Part shown: positions 52,299-60,441 of the stretch, piece by piece
How the letters are laid out: each line of letters begins with the position of its first letter
How positions within the stretch are numbered: position 1 is the first letter of the stretch
Assembly: GCF_900100265.1 (NCBI RefSeq)
Contig: NZ_LT629696.1
Location: 3,534,001-3,598,000, forward strand
Origin: Leifsonia sp. 466MF
GTDB lineage: Bacteria; Actinomycetota; Actinomycetes; Actinomycetales; Microbacteriaceae
Reading direction: 5' to 3'
Length of the DNA: 64,000 nucleotides
The notes under the pieces: model-generated
Seen by the model: the letters and a program-made list of their open reading frames with translations, nothing else
Database searches by the model: none
Told to the model about the DNA's origin: nothing
Made by a program: the position numbers and the translations under genes

Positions 52299-52625
52299 TC
52301 AGCTGATGCGAAGGCTGGCGATGCGACCGTCGCGCAGCTGGAACTCCATCGGGCCCGTCCCGTTGAATCCGTCGCCCGTCACCGTCAGGGTGACGATCCA
52401 GGTGCCGGGCGAGCCTTCGTGGGCGTCGACGAGCTCGAAGTGCGACTTCACGCCGATGTTGTCGGTGCTGTCCCAGCTCCGCACCCCGGCGTGGCCATGG
52501 AACTCCCGACCCCAGTCGTTCAGATAGGCGTCGTCGGTGAAAGTGTCGACGAACGCGGCGGAATCGCCCTCGTTGGTCGTGTCGATGAACCGCTGGATGG
52601 GTTCGGGCAGTCCGTCCTGCGCCAT
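52299..52625 (-). CDS. SnoaL/NTF2-like small protein
   Basis: A 108-aa protein with the NTF2-like cone fold: MAQDGLPEPIQRFIDTTNEG, FVDTFTDDAYLNDWGREFHG and WIVTLTVTGDGFNGTGPMEF. SnoaL-like proteins can be isomerases, hydratases or binding proteins; the active site is not identifiable. ATG with AGGAGA five bases upstream. The gap to the thioesterase-like gene (52181-52298) holds no further gene. Confidence 0.78.
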   Translation of the reverse strand: MAQDGLPEPIQRFIDTTNEGDSAAFVDTFTDDAYLNDWGREFHGHAGVRSWDSTDNIGVKSHFELVDAHEGSPGTWIVTLTVTGDGFNGTGPMEFQLRDGRIASLRIS

Positions 52626-52673
52626 GGCTGTCTCCTGTCTTCGTCGGTGGGTCCGAGGAGAATCTCAGCACGT

Positions 52674-54494
52674 TCAGCGCGGCAGCGGAACCTCCACGAT
52701 GCTCGTGCCGGCCAGCGGTGCGGAGAGCGCCTGGTCGAGCTCGCCCTTGGTGCGGGCGACGGCGTGGTGCCAGCCATAGGCTTTCGCGAGCGCCGAGATG
52801 TCGACCGCCTGGGGCGTGTAGAGGACGCGGTCGAAGGCGTCGGAGCTGGCGGTGGCGGCGACCTCCAGCCCGTCGAAGATCGTGCCGCCGCCGTCGTTGC
52901 CCACGATGACCTGCAGGTGCGGGCGCGTCTCCCCCGCGCCAAAGAGCAATGAACCGACGTCGTGCAGCAGCGCCAGGTCACCCAGCAGAACACGGGTGAC
53001 TCCGCTCGGGGTGCCGGCCGCGCGTGCCGCTGTCTGGCTCGCGAGCGCGATCCCCGTCGCCGTGGCGATGGTTCCGTCGATGCCGGCGAGCCCGCGGTTG
53101 GCGTGCACGGCGATCTTCTTGCCCGGCACGATGCGGTCCACGTCCCGGATGAGGCGGGATGCGCCGAGCACCAGCCGGTCGTGCGGCCAGGTGTAGCGCC
53201 AGACCGCCTCCGCGAGCAGTGCGCGCGTGATCGGAGCGCGGATGGCCGCGAGTTCGGCGGAGGCGAAGGCGAGGGCGTCGGCCGGATTGAACGAGCGGGC
53301 CTTCTCCACATCCGGTGCGACCGCGGCGGGGTCCGCTTCGCGTTCCGCGAGCTCGGCGATGCGCCGGCTGGCGAACACCCACCGGCCGACCCATCCCCTG
53401 ACCTCTGGCGAGCGGACGTCGATCGTCTCGGCGGCCCGGACCCCGCCGACGATGCGCGCCCGGTGCCCGGGGTTGTACGCCTGCGCCCCGGTGGGAGCGA
53501 CGACGACGACCTCCACGTCGTCACGGGTGAGCAACGCCGGCACTTCCCTGCTGAGCGTGGGATGCCCGAACACGATCGCCCGCTCGACGGCACCGCCGAA
53601 CGTGTCGTCGCTCAGCAGCTCCCGGTACGACACGACGAGGTTCGGTCCGAAGTGGGCGCCGCTGGAGACCTCGGCCAGGAGTGGGAACCCGCCGTCGCGG
53701 GCGAATTCCTCGGCCATCGGCCCGGCGTCGGCGCCCGCGACGACGACGGTCTTCGGTCCGCCCCCGACCGAGACGACCTCGCGTCCGAGCGCGTCCGGCC
53801 CGGCGGTCACGGGCAGCGTGCCAGCGATCGGTTCGGGCAGCGGCGGGACTGCCACGGAGAGCGGTTCGCGGAACGCGACGTTCAGGTGGACCGGCCCGGG
53901 ATCCGCGGTGTCGGCGCCGACTGCCGCGCGGACCGCCGCTGCACCGAGGGTGGACGCGCGATCGGCCTCTCCTGGCTCACCCGTCGGCGCGTCCACATCG
54001 TCCGACCAGTGGACGGCGGATGCGTAGAGACCGTCCTGCTGCGTGGTCTGGTTCGAGCGGATGCCGCGAAGCTCCTCCGGTCGATCACCTGTGACGATGA
54101 TCAGCGGGATGCCGGCCTCGTGGGCTTCGAGGACGGCCGGGTGCAGGTTCGCGGTGGCGGTGCCGCTCGTGGTGACGACCACGGCGGGGGCGCCGGTCTC
54201 GCGGGCCAGCCCCAGGGCGAGGAAGCCGCCGGAGCGCTCGTCGATGCGCACGTGCAGCCGCGCGGAGCCGGATCGCTCGAGCTCGGCCGCGGCGAGCGCG
54301 AGCGCCTGCGACCGGGAACCCGGGCTCACGACCAGGTCACGGACTCCGTTTCGTACGAGGGCGCTCAGAAGCGCCAGCGAGAAGTCCGTCGCCGGATTCC
54401 CCGTGATCGCGCTGCCGCTGGCGGCGCTCATGCCCGGATCGACCGGACTCGTGCCGACCGAGGTGACGTCGCCCGCGTGCGGGCGGTCACCCAT
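52674..54494 (-). CDS. menD: 2-succinyl-5-enolpyruvyl-6-hydroxy-3-cyclohexene-1-carboxylate synthase
   Basis: A 606-aa thiamine-diphosphate enzyme that joins isochorismate and 2-oxoglutarate, the first committed menaquinone step. [20 protein letters not shown] near 36 and [20 protein letters not shown] near 56 begin the Pyr domain (Glu in [20 protein letters not shown]). The PP domain has [15 protein letters not shown] near 520 for Mg-ThDP binding. Start taken at the ATG that overlaps the upstream PLDc_N gene by eight bases; an ATG 21 codons later (MSAASG) also fits. Cytoplasmic. Together with menA, menE, menB and menC nearby it supplies the menaquinone of the respiratory chain. Confidence 0.93.
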   Translation of the reverse strand: MGDRPHAGDVTSVGTSPVDPGMSAASGSAITGNPATDFSLALLSALVRNGVRDLVVSPGSRSQALALAAAELERSGSARLHVRIDERSGGFLALGLARETGAPAVVVTTSGTATANLHPAVLEAHEAGIPLIIVTGDRPEELRGIRSNQTTQQDGLYASAVHWSDDVDAPTGEPGEADRASTLGAAAVRAAVGADTADPGPVHLNVAFREPLSVAVPPLPEPIAGTLPVTAGPDALGREVVSVGGGPKTVVVAGADAGPMAEEFARDGGFPLLAEVSSGAHFGPNLVVSYRELLSDDTFGGAVERAIVFGHPTLSREVPALLTRDDVEVVVVAPTGAQAYNPGHRARIVGGVRAAETIDVRSPEVRGWVGRWVFASRRIAELAEREADPAAVAPDVEKARSFNPADALAFASAELAAIRAPITRALLAEAVWRYTWPHDRLVLGASRLIRDVDRIVPGKKIAVHANRGLAGIDGTIATATGIALASQTAARAAGTPSGVTRVLLGDLALLHDVGSLLFGAGETRPHLQVIVGNDGGGTIFDGLEVAATASSDAFDRVLYTPQAVDISALAKAYGWHHAVARTKGELDQALSAPLAGTSIVEVPLPR

Positions 54495-54843
54495 CCCGGC
54501 GGCCGGTCTGATCGTTGTCGGGACCGTTGTCGTCCAGCTCGGCGAGCTCCTTCTCGAGCTGCCGGATGCGCTCCTCCTGGTCGTGGTCCATCCGGAGCTT
54601 GCCCAGGAATTCGGGGTCGTCGTCCGGTGCGCTCACGCGACGCGCGAGGTCCGCCTTCCGACGGCCCCGGCCTATCAGGAACCAGAGGATCCCGCCGATG
54701 ACCGGGAACAGGATGATGACGAGCAGCCACACGGGCTTCGGAAGGCCACGCACACGAGAACGGTCGAACAGGGCGCAGTCTGCCACCGAATAGATGTAGA
54801 ACACCACGGCTGCGACGCCGAGGGCTATCCAGAGGCGAACCAT
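54487..54843 (-). CDS. PLDc_N-domain small membrane protein
   Basis: A 118-aa protein with two transmembrane helices: [20 protein letters not shown] (about 2-21) and [20 protein letters not shown] (about 37-56), then RRKADLA and a highly charged coiled-coil-like tail ([17 protein letters not shown]). This is the PLDc_N (phospholipase D nuclease N-terminal) type, a two-helix module found alone in many Actinobacteria near men genes; its function is unknown. Start supported by TACGAT six bases upstream. Overlaps menD by eight bases, so the two are translationally coupled. Confidence 0.83.
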   Translation of the reverse strand: MVRLWIALGVAAVVFYIYSVADCALFDRSRVRGLPKPVWLLVIILFPVIGGILWFLIGRGRRKADLARRVSAPDDDPEFLGKLRMDHDQEERIRQLEKELAELDDNGPDNDQTGRRDG

Positions 54844-54885
54844 GGGTCAATCGTAACTCTCAGAGACGCTCTCTAAGCTGGGAGG

Positions 54886-55224
54886 GTGAAGCGGATTCCC
54901 TCTTGGATCACCTACACCGTGCTGCGCCTTCTGGTGTTCGCGGTGCCGCTCGTGATCCTGCTTCTGGTGGGCCTCGTCTGGTGGCTCGCTGTCATCGCGG
55001 CCGCGCTGATCGGACTGTGCCTCTCGTACATCTTCCTGAGCCGTCCGCGCAACGCGGTGTCGTCCGATCTGTATGCGGTCCGTCACCGCGAGAAGCCGGT
55101 GCGGTCGGAGGACGACGACGTCGAGGACGCGGCGGTCGACAACGCGGCGGTCGACAACGCTGAGGCCGACGAGGCCACGGTCGACAACGCCACCGCCGAG
55201 CCGCGGGAGCGCAAGCGGGACTGA
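54886..55224 (+). CDS. DUF4229-type membrane protein
   Basis: A 112-aa protein with two N-terminal helices (YTVLRLLVFAVPLVILLLVG and WLAVIAAALIGLCLSYIFLS) and a cytoplasmic acidic tail in which AVDNA/TVDNA is repeated three times with variations (about 84-105). It matches the DUF4229 family of Actinobacteria, often next to menaquinone genes. GTG start with TAAGCT six bases upstream. Divergent from the PLDc_N gene; converges on menA. Confidence 0.8.
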   Translation: MKRIPSWITYTVLRLLVFAVPLVILLLVGLVWWLAVIAAALIGLCLSYIFLSRPRNAVSSDLYAVRHREKPVRSEDDDVEDAAVDNAAVDNAEADEATVDNATAEPRERKRD

Positions 55225-55234
55225 CGCCCCCGCG

Positions 55235-56221
55235 TCAGAACGCGTACGCAGCGCCGAGGGCGATCCCCACCAGCAGACCCGTGAGACTCGTTAACTGCAG
55301 CGCGGTGATGAGCTCGCGCGGCGTACGGCTGAAGAGTGTGATCACACAGGCGGGCAGCGCCGCCAGGAGGGCGAACATCCCGTACCAGGCGAACGGGTAG
55401 AACACGGCCAGCACCGCGAGGATGCCGAAGGGCACCAACAGCAGCACGCAGAACACGATGCGGGATGCGACCCGGCCGAGCAGGACCGCGAGCGTCCGCT
55501 TGCCCGCCAGCTTGTCTGGTTCGATGTCGCGAATGTTGTTCACCATGAGGACCGCACACGCGATGAGACCGGCGATCACTCCGCCGTACCAGGCCTCCTG
55601 GTTGACGAGGCCGGCGAGCATGTAGGTCGTTCCGGCCGTGGCGACGAGCCCGAAGAAGACGAAGACGAAGACCTCGCCCAGGCCGTAGTACCCGTAGGGC
55701 CGCTTGCCGCCGGTGTAGAACCACGCCGCTGCGATGGCGGCAGCGCCGACGATCAGGACCCACCAGTACTGCGTCAGGATCACCAGGATGAGACCGGCGA
55801 CGGCCGCCAGCCCGAAGAAGGTGAGGGCGACGGTCAACACAGCGCGCGGTGTCGCCTTGCCGGACCCGGTGAGGCGCCCCGGTCCGACCCGGAACTCGTC
55901 CGTTCCCCGGACGCCGTCCGAGTAGTCGTTGGCGTAATTGACGCCGATCTGCAGCAGGACGGCCACGGCGAGGCAGAGCAACGCCCGGACCGGGTGCCAG
56001 ACGCCCGGCCCCTCGGCGACCTTCGCGGCGCCGACACCGATCAGGACCGGTGCGATGGCGAGCGGAAGAGTGCGGAGGCGCGCGCCGGCGATCCAGTCAG
56101 CGGTCGTCGCGGGCTTCGCGGGAGCGGAGGCTGCTCCGGGACGTCGACTCCGGCCGCCGCGCGGCCCGCGGGAGGTCTGCGGCGCCATGCGCTCCATGCG
56201 GGGCTTGTTCTGACTCATCAC
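55235..56221 (-). CDS. menA: 1,4-dihydroxy-2-naphthoate polyprenyltransferase
   Basis: A 328-aa UbiA-superfamily membrane enzyme with about nine helices that attaches the isoprenoid chain to dihydroxynaphthoate, giving demethylmenaquinone. The two Asp-rich motifs are NYANDYSDGVRGTD near 94-107 and NNIRDIEPDKLAGKRTLAVL near 228-247. A basic N-terminal stretch of 35 residues (RGPRGGRSRRPG) precedes the first helix. GTG start taken because TACAAT lies seven bases upstream; the ATG one codon later is the alternative. 23 bases downstream of menE. Confidence 0.94.
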   Translation of the reverse strand: MMSQNKPRMERMAPQTSRGPRGGRSRRPGAASAPAKPATTADWIAGARLRTLPLAIAPVLIGVGAAKVAEGPGVWHPVRALLCLAVAVLLQIGVNYANDYSDGVRGTDEFRVGPGRLTGSGKATPRAVLTVALTFFGLAAVAGLILVILTQYWWVLIVGAAAIAAAWFYTGGKRPYGYYGLGEVFVFVFFGLVATAGTTYMLAGLVNQEAWYGGVIAGLIACAVLMVNNIRDIEPDKLAGKRTLAVLLGRVASRIVFCVLLLVPFGILAVLAVFYPFAWYGMFALLAALPACVITLFSRTPRELITALQLTSLTGLLVGIALGAAYAF

Positions 56222-56244
56222 AGAGCGAATTGTAACGACACGGG

Positions 56245-57444
56245 CTATGCCTCCAGCGCAGCGGCCAGCCGCGCGAGCGCGACCCGATCCGGCTTGCCGC
56301 TGTCCAGCCGGGGAAGACGGTCCACTTCGACGATCCGGGCCGGCGCGGCCGCACGCCCCAGACGCTCTCTGACAGCACGGCGCAGCATCTCGAGCGTCGC
56401 CGAGGATGTCGCCTCGCCACTCACCTCGACAACTACCACGGGCACCTGTCCCCAGCGTGCATCCTCCGCCGCAACCACGACGGCCTCGTGAAGCCCCGGG
56501 TGTTCGCGCACCGCCCGCTCGACCGCGTCGAGCAGCACCTTCTCGCCGCCGGAGATGATCACGTTGTCCGCTCGACCCAGCACCGTCACGCGTCCGGCGT
56601 CATCCACGGAGCCGAGGTCGCCGGTCCGGTACCAGCGAGCATCGTCCGCCTCGTGGAATGCGGCCGCGGTCCGATCGGGATCGCCCAGGTACCCCTCCGC
56701 GAGCATCGGCCCGGAGATCTCCAGCTGTCCGTCCACAGTGCGAACGACCGCCGTCCCGATCGGGACCCCGTCATACACGCACCCGCCCGCTGTCTCGCTC
56801 GAACCGTAGGTGCTCACGATGCGCGCTCCGATCGCCTCCGCGCGCTCGCGCAACTGCGTCGAGAGCGCCTGTCCGCCGACCAGGATGCCGTCGAACCGCC
56901 GCAATGCGTCCGCCACGGTGCGGGAACCCGCTTCCGCCGCTTCCACGAGCCGCGCCAATTGGACCGGGACGAGCGACGTGAAGCGCAGGTCATGGTCGAG
57001 TTCCTGGGCGAGGGATGCGAACCGTTCCGCCTCGAAGTGCCCTCCGCCGTAGAGGATGGGCTCGGTCTCGGCGGCGAGCGATCTCACAAGCACCTGCGCG
57101 CCGGCCACGTAGTGCGTGGGGAGCGCCAGCAGCCACTGGCCTTGTCCACCGAGAGTACTCGCGGACGCAGCCGCGCTCGCCAGCAGGGCATCCGCGGAGA
57201 GGGCGACCCGCTTCGGCACTCCCGTCGATCCGGACGTCTCGATCACGAGCGCCACGTTCTGCGCGACGCGCTCTCCCGCACTCGGCCACGGCTCCGGTGC
57301 TGCCCCAGGCTCCGGCACTGATCGAGTGCCGGAGGGAGCACTGCGAGGAACGACCGCCGCACCCCCGGCGGTCAGCGCCTCCCGCAAGGCGACAAACACC
57401 TCCTCCGGACGCGACGCATCGATGACGCGGAGCTTTCGGGTCAT
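56245..57444 (-). CDS. menE: o-succinylbenzoate-CoA ligase
   Basis: A 399-aa AMP-forming ligase that activates o-succinylbenzoate. It is shorter than typical MenE (about 450-480) because the N-terminal domain is reduced, as is common in Actinobacteria. VIETSGSTGVPKRVALSADA near 67-86 is the P-loop, YGSSETAGG near 217, WYRTGDLGSVDDAGRVTVLG near 272 and the C-terminal hinge RADNVIISGGEKVLLDAVER near 292. ATG nine bases after the stop of menB on the same strand; no separate promoter signal is seen, so co-transcription is likely. Confidence 0.91.
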   Translation of the reverse strand: MTRKLRVIDASRPEEVFVALREALTAGGAAVVPRSAPSGTRSVPEPGAAPEPWPSAGERVAQNVALVIETSGSTGVPKRVALSADALLASAAASASTLGGQGQWLLALPTHYVAGAQVLVRSLAAETEPILYGGGHFEAERFASLAQELDHDLRFTSLVPVQLARLVEAAEAGSRTVADALRRFDGILVGGQALSTQLRERAEAIGARIVSTYGSSETAGGCVYDGVPIGTAVVRTVDGQLEISGPMLAEGYLGDPDRTAAAFHEADDARWYRTGDLGSVDDAGRVTVLGRADNVIISGGEKVLLDAVERAVREHPGLHEAVVVAAEDARWGQVPVVVVEVSGEATSSATLEMLRRAVRERLGRAAAPARIVEVDRLPRLDSGKPDRVALARLAAALEA

Positions 57445-57453
57445 CTCACTGCC

Positions 57454-58365
57454 TCAGTACTGCCAGGGGAACGGCGACCAGTCCGGCTCCCGCTTCTCCA
57501 GGAACGCGTCGCGGCCTTCGACCGCCTCGTCCGTCCCGTAGGCGAGCCGCGTCGCCTCCCCCGCGAACAGCTGCTGCCCCACCAGCCCGTCGTCGACCGC
57601 ATTGAAGGCGTACTTGAGCATCCGGATGGCGGTGGGCGACTTCGTCAGGATCTCGTTCGCCCATTCGACAGCCACGGACTCCAGCTCCTCGTGCGGAACG
57701 ACCGCGTTGACGGCGCCGCGCTCATACGCCCGTTGCGCCGAGTATTCGCGCGCCAGGAAGAACACCTCCCGGCCGAACTTCTGGCCGACCTGCCGTGCGA
57801 AGTAGGCGGAGCCGTATCCCGCGTCGAAGGACCCGACATCGGCATCCGTCTGCTTGAACCGGCCGTGCTCCGCGCTCGCGATCGTGAGATCGCACACGAC
57901 GTGCAGCGAGTGCCCACCGCCGGCGGCCCACCCGGGGACCACCGCGATCACGACCTTCGGCATGAAGCGGATGAGGCGCTGCACCTCGAGGATGTGCAAT
58001 CGGCCGCCGCGCGCGGCATCGATGGAGGACGCCGTCTCCCCCTCCGCGTATTTGTAGCCGTCGCGCCCCCGGATCCGCTGGTCGCCGCCCGAGCAGAACG
58101 CCCAGCCGCCGTCTTTCGGGCTCGGTCCATTGCCGGTCAGGAGCACCACACCGATCCGGGGATTGGTGCGGGCGTCTTCCAGCACCGCGTAGAGCTCGTC
58201 GACCGTGCGCGGGCGGAAGGCGTTCCGCACCTCCGGGCGGTCGAACGCCACCCGTGCGATCCTCCCGCTGACGTCGTGATGGTAGGTGATGTCGGTGAGG
58301 CCATCGAAGCCGGTGACCTCGCGCCATACCTCCGGGTCGAAGAGTTCTGAGACGTCCGCTTGCAT
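57454..58365 (-). CDS. menB: 1,4-dihydroxy-2-naphthoyl-CoA synthase
   Basis: A 303-aa crotonase-fold enzyme that closes the second ring of menaquinone. Markers are VAFDRPEVRNAFRPRTVDEL near 37-56, GNGPSPKDGGWAFCSGGDQR near 79-98 (oxyanion hole), VVPGWAAGGGHSLHVVCDLT near 141-160 and QTDADVGSFDAGYGSAYFAR near 174-193, with the catalytic Asp in DAGYGSAY. TAGGCT lies exactly six bases before the ATG, so the menB-menE-menA run probably starts here without a leader. Divergent from menC. Confidence 0.95.
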   Translation of the reverse strand: MQADVSELFDPEVWREVTGFDGLTDITYHHDVSGRIARVAFDRPEVRNAFRPRTVDELYAVLEDARTNPRIGVVLLTGNGPSPKDGGWAFCSGGDQRIRGRDGYKYAEGETASSIDAARGGRLHILEVQRLIRFMPKVVIAVVPGWAAGGGHSLHVVCDLTIASAEHGRFKQTDADVGSFDAGYGSAYFARQVGQKFGREVFFLAREYSAQRAYERGAVNAVVPHEELESVAVEWANEILTKSPTAIRMLKYAFNAVDDGLVGQQLFAGEATRLAYGTDEAVEGRDAFLEKREPDWSPFPWQY

Positions 58366-58421
58366 GGATCCAGCCTACGGTTCGCCGTCCCGAGCCGACC
58401 GGCTCGTGCAAAACTTGTGGA

Positions 58422-59414
58422 ATGGTGCCGGACCTCGCCGACCTGTTGGCAACTTCACGCGTGGTCTCGCTCCCGATGACCACCCGCTTCCGCGGGATCA
58501 CGGTGCGCGAGGCGGTGCTCATCGAGGGCCCATTCGGGTGGACGGAGTTCTCGCCGTTCGTCGAATACGACGACGAGGAAGCGACCTCCTGGCTGCGGGC
58601 GGCGATCGACTTCGGCTGGAGGGCGACGCCCACGCCTCTCCGGGACCGCATCCCGGTGAACGCCACGGTCCCGGCCGTCGCCGCCGACGAGGTGCCGACT
58701 GTGCTCGCTCGGTTCCCCGGCGCCCGGACCGCGAAGGTCAAGGTCGCCGAACGCGGCCAGACCCTGGCCGACGATGTCGCGCGGGTGCGGGTGGTCCGCG
58801 AGTTGCTCGGCCCCGAGGGCCGCGTGCGCGTCGACGCCAACACGCTCTGGAACCTCGATGAGGCCGAGCACGCCATCCATGCCCTCGCGCCCTTCGATCT
58901 CGAATACGTGGAGCAGCCGTGCGCGACCGTCGACGAGCTCGCCGAACTGCGAGGTCGCATCCACTACATGGGCATTCCGATCGCGGCGGATGAGAGCGTG
59001 CGGAAGGCCGCCGATCCACTCGCGGTCGCCCGGGCGGGAGCAGCCGACATCGTCATCGTGAAGGCGCAACCCTTGGGCGGGGTGGATGCGGCGCAGCGCA
59101 TCGTCGCCGAGGCGGGGCTTCCGGCGGTGGTCTCCAGTGCCCTCGACACCTCGGTGGGAATCGCCATGGGAGCGCACCTGGCGGCGGCGCTCCCCGAGCT
59201 GGAGTTCGACTGCGGGCTCGGAACGGTCGCCCTCTTCGAGCAGGACGTCGCCGACGAACCGCTTCTTCCGGTGGACGGGAGCATCCCGGTCATTCGTCCG
59301 AGCGTGTCATCCGCGCGACTGGACCAGCTGCAGGCCGACCCCGAGCGCACCGGATGGTGGCTCGACCGCGTCGCACGGTGTCACCGCCTCCTCGAGCGCG
59401 GAATCGCACTCTGA
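58422..59414 (+). CDS. menC: o-succinylbenzoate synthase
   Basis: A 330-aa enolase-superfamily dehydratase. The catalytic Lys pair is in GARTAKVKVAER near 106-114, metal ligands are in VRVDANTLWN near 141, LEYVEQPCATVDEL near 165 and IAADESVRK near 189, and the second Lys is in IVIVKAQPLGGV near 212. MenC proteins are diverse, and this actinobacterial form (about 320-330 aa) is typical. AAAACT is six bases before the ATG. Divergent from menB and convergent with the HAD gene with a 7-base gap. Confidence 0.92.
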   Translation: MVPDLADLLATSRVVSLPMTTRFRGITVREAVLIEGPFGWTEFSPFVEYDDEEATSWLRAAIDFGWRATPTPLRDRIPVNATVPAVAADEVPTVLARFPGARTAKVKVAERGQTLADDVARVRVVRELLGPEGRVRVDANTLWNLDEAEHAIHALAPFDLEYVEQPCATVDELAELRGRIHYMGIPIAADESVRKAADPLAVARAGAADIVIVKAQPLGGVDAAQRIVAEAGLPAVVSSALDTSVGIAMGAHLAAALPELEFDCGLGTVALFEQDVADEPLLPVDGSIPVIRPSVSSARLDQLQADPERTGWWLDRVARCHRLLERGIAL

Positions 59415-59421
59415 TCCGGCG

Positions 59422-60441
59422 TCAGCTGTAGAGGCGCTCGGGCACCTCGAGCCCGTAGATGGCTCGGCCCGAGTTCCAGATCGCCGCACACGCCGCACGA
59501 AGGAGATCGAGCTCGTCGTTTCCCTCGGAAACGATGCGGACGTCGTTCCCGTCGATCGTGACGGTTGCGTCACGTACGCTGACCGCGCCGTTCCGCGCCG
59601 TCTTCACCTCGGGATAGGGCTCGGTGAGTCCGCGCAGGTCGCGCACGATGAACGTCGGCCGCGAGTCCGCGTCAGCAGCGAGCAGCTGCTTTCCGCCGTC
59701 GATCCCGGTGAGGACGAGGACGGAGGCGATGCCCGCCCGGTTGGCACCGAGGATGTCCGTGTCGAGCCGATCGCCGATGAAGAGCGGGCTCTGCGCCTGG
59801 AAGCGCGCGACCGCCTCGTCGAAGATCGCCCGCTCCGGCTTCCCTGCGACAAGGGGCAAGCGGCCCACCGCTGTGTGGACGGCTGACACCAGGGTCCCGT
59901 TGCCCGGCGCGATGCCTCGGGCGACCGGGATCGTCCAGTCGGTGTTGGTCGCGATCCAGGGACGCTCGTCGTCGGTGCGCCCCTGCAGGGCGAAGGCGGC
60001 CTCGGCGAGGTCGGCCCAGCCCACGTCGGGCGAGAAGCCCTGGATGACCGCCGCCGGCGACTCGTCGGCCGAGCGGGTCACCGTGAAGCCGCCCTTCACG
60101 ACCTCGTCGACCAGCCCGTCTCCACCGACCACCAGGATGCTGGAGCCGGCGGGCACGTGCTGCGCCAGGAGTCGCACGGCCGCCTGCGGGGACGTGACGA
60201 CATCGCTCGGCTCGACGTGCAGGCCGAGCTGATTCAGGTGCTCGGCGACGGACGCATCTGTGCGCGACGCGTTGTTCGTGATGTAACCGACTCGTGTGGT
60301 TTCAGCAACGGCGTTGAGGCTTTCGACGGCATGGGGGATGGCGTCGGGCCCTTTGTAGACGACACCGTCCAGATCGGCGAGGACGAGGTCCACGCCGTCG
60401 AGCGGCGCCCGGCCCTCACTGCTCCGTCGAAACAGGGCCAT
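59422..60441 (-). CDS. HAD-IIA phosphatase (NagD/glycerol-3-phosphate phosphatase type)
   Basis: A 339-aa HAD phosphatase with the class IIA cap: VLADLDGVVYKGPDAIPHAV near 21-40 (DxDGV), VGYITNNASRTDASVAEHLN near 51-70, PLVAGKPERAIFDEAVARFQ near 197-216 and LFIGDRLDTDILGANRAGIA near 219-238. From memory, M. tuberculosis has the same gene order, a TPR protein followed by an HAD phosphatase (Rv1691-Rv1692), and the latter is a glycerol-3-phosphate phosphatase; I infer a similar role, with phosphoglycolate phosphatase the alternative. Its ATG lies inside the end of the TPR gene (26-base overlap), so translation is coupled. Confidence 0.85.
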   Translation of the reverse strand: MALFRRSSEGRAPLDGVDLVLADLDGVVYKGPDAIPHAVESLNAVAETTRVGYITNNASRTDASVAEHLNQLGLHVEPSDVVTSPQAAVRLLAQHVPAGSSILVVGGDGLVDEVVKGGFTVTRSADESPAAVIQGFSPDVGWADLAEAAFALQGRTDDERPWIATNTDWTIPVARGIAPGNGTLVSAVHTAVGRLPLVAGKPERAIFDEAVARFQAQSPLFIGDRLDTDILGANRAGIASVLVLTGIDGGKQLLAADADSRPTFIVRDLRGLTEPYPEVKTARNGAVSVRDATVTIDGNDVRIVSEGNDELDLLRAACAAIWNSGRAIYGLEVPERLYS

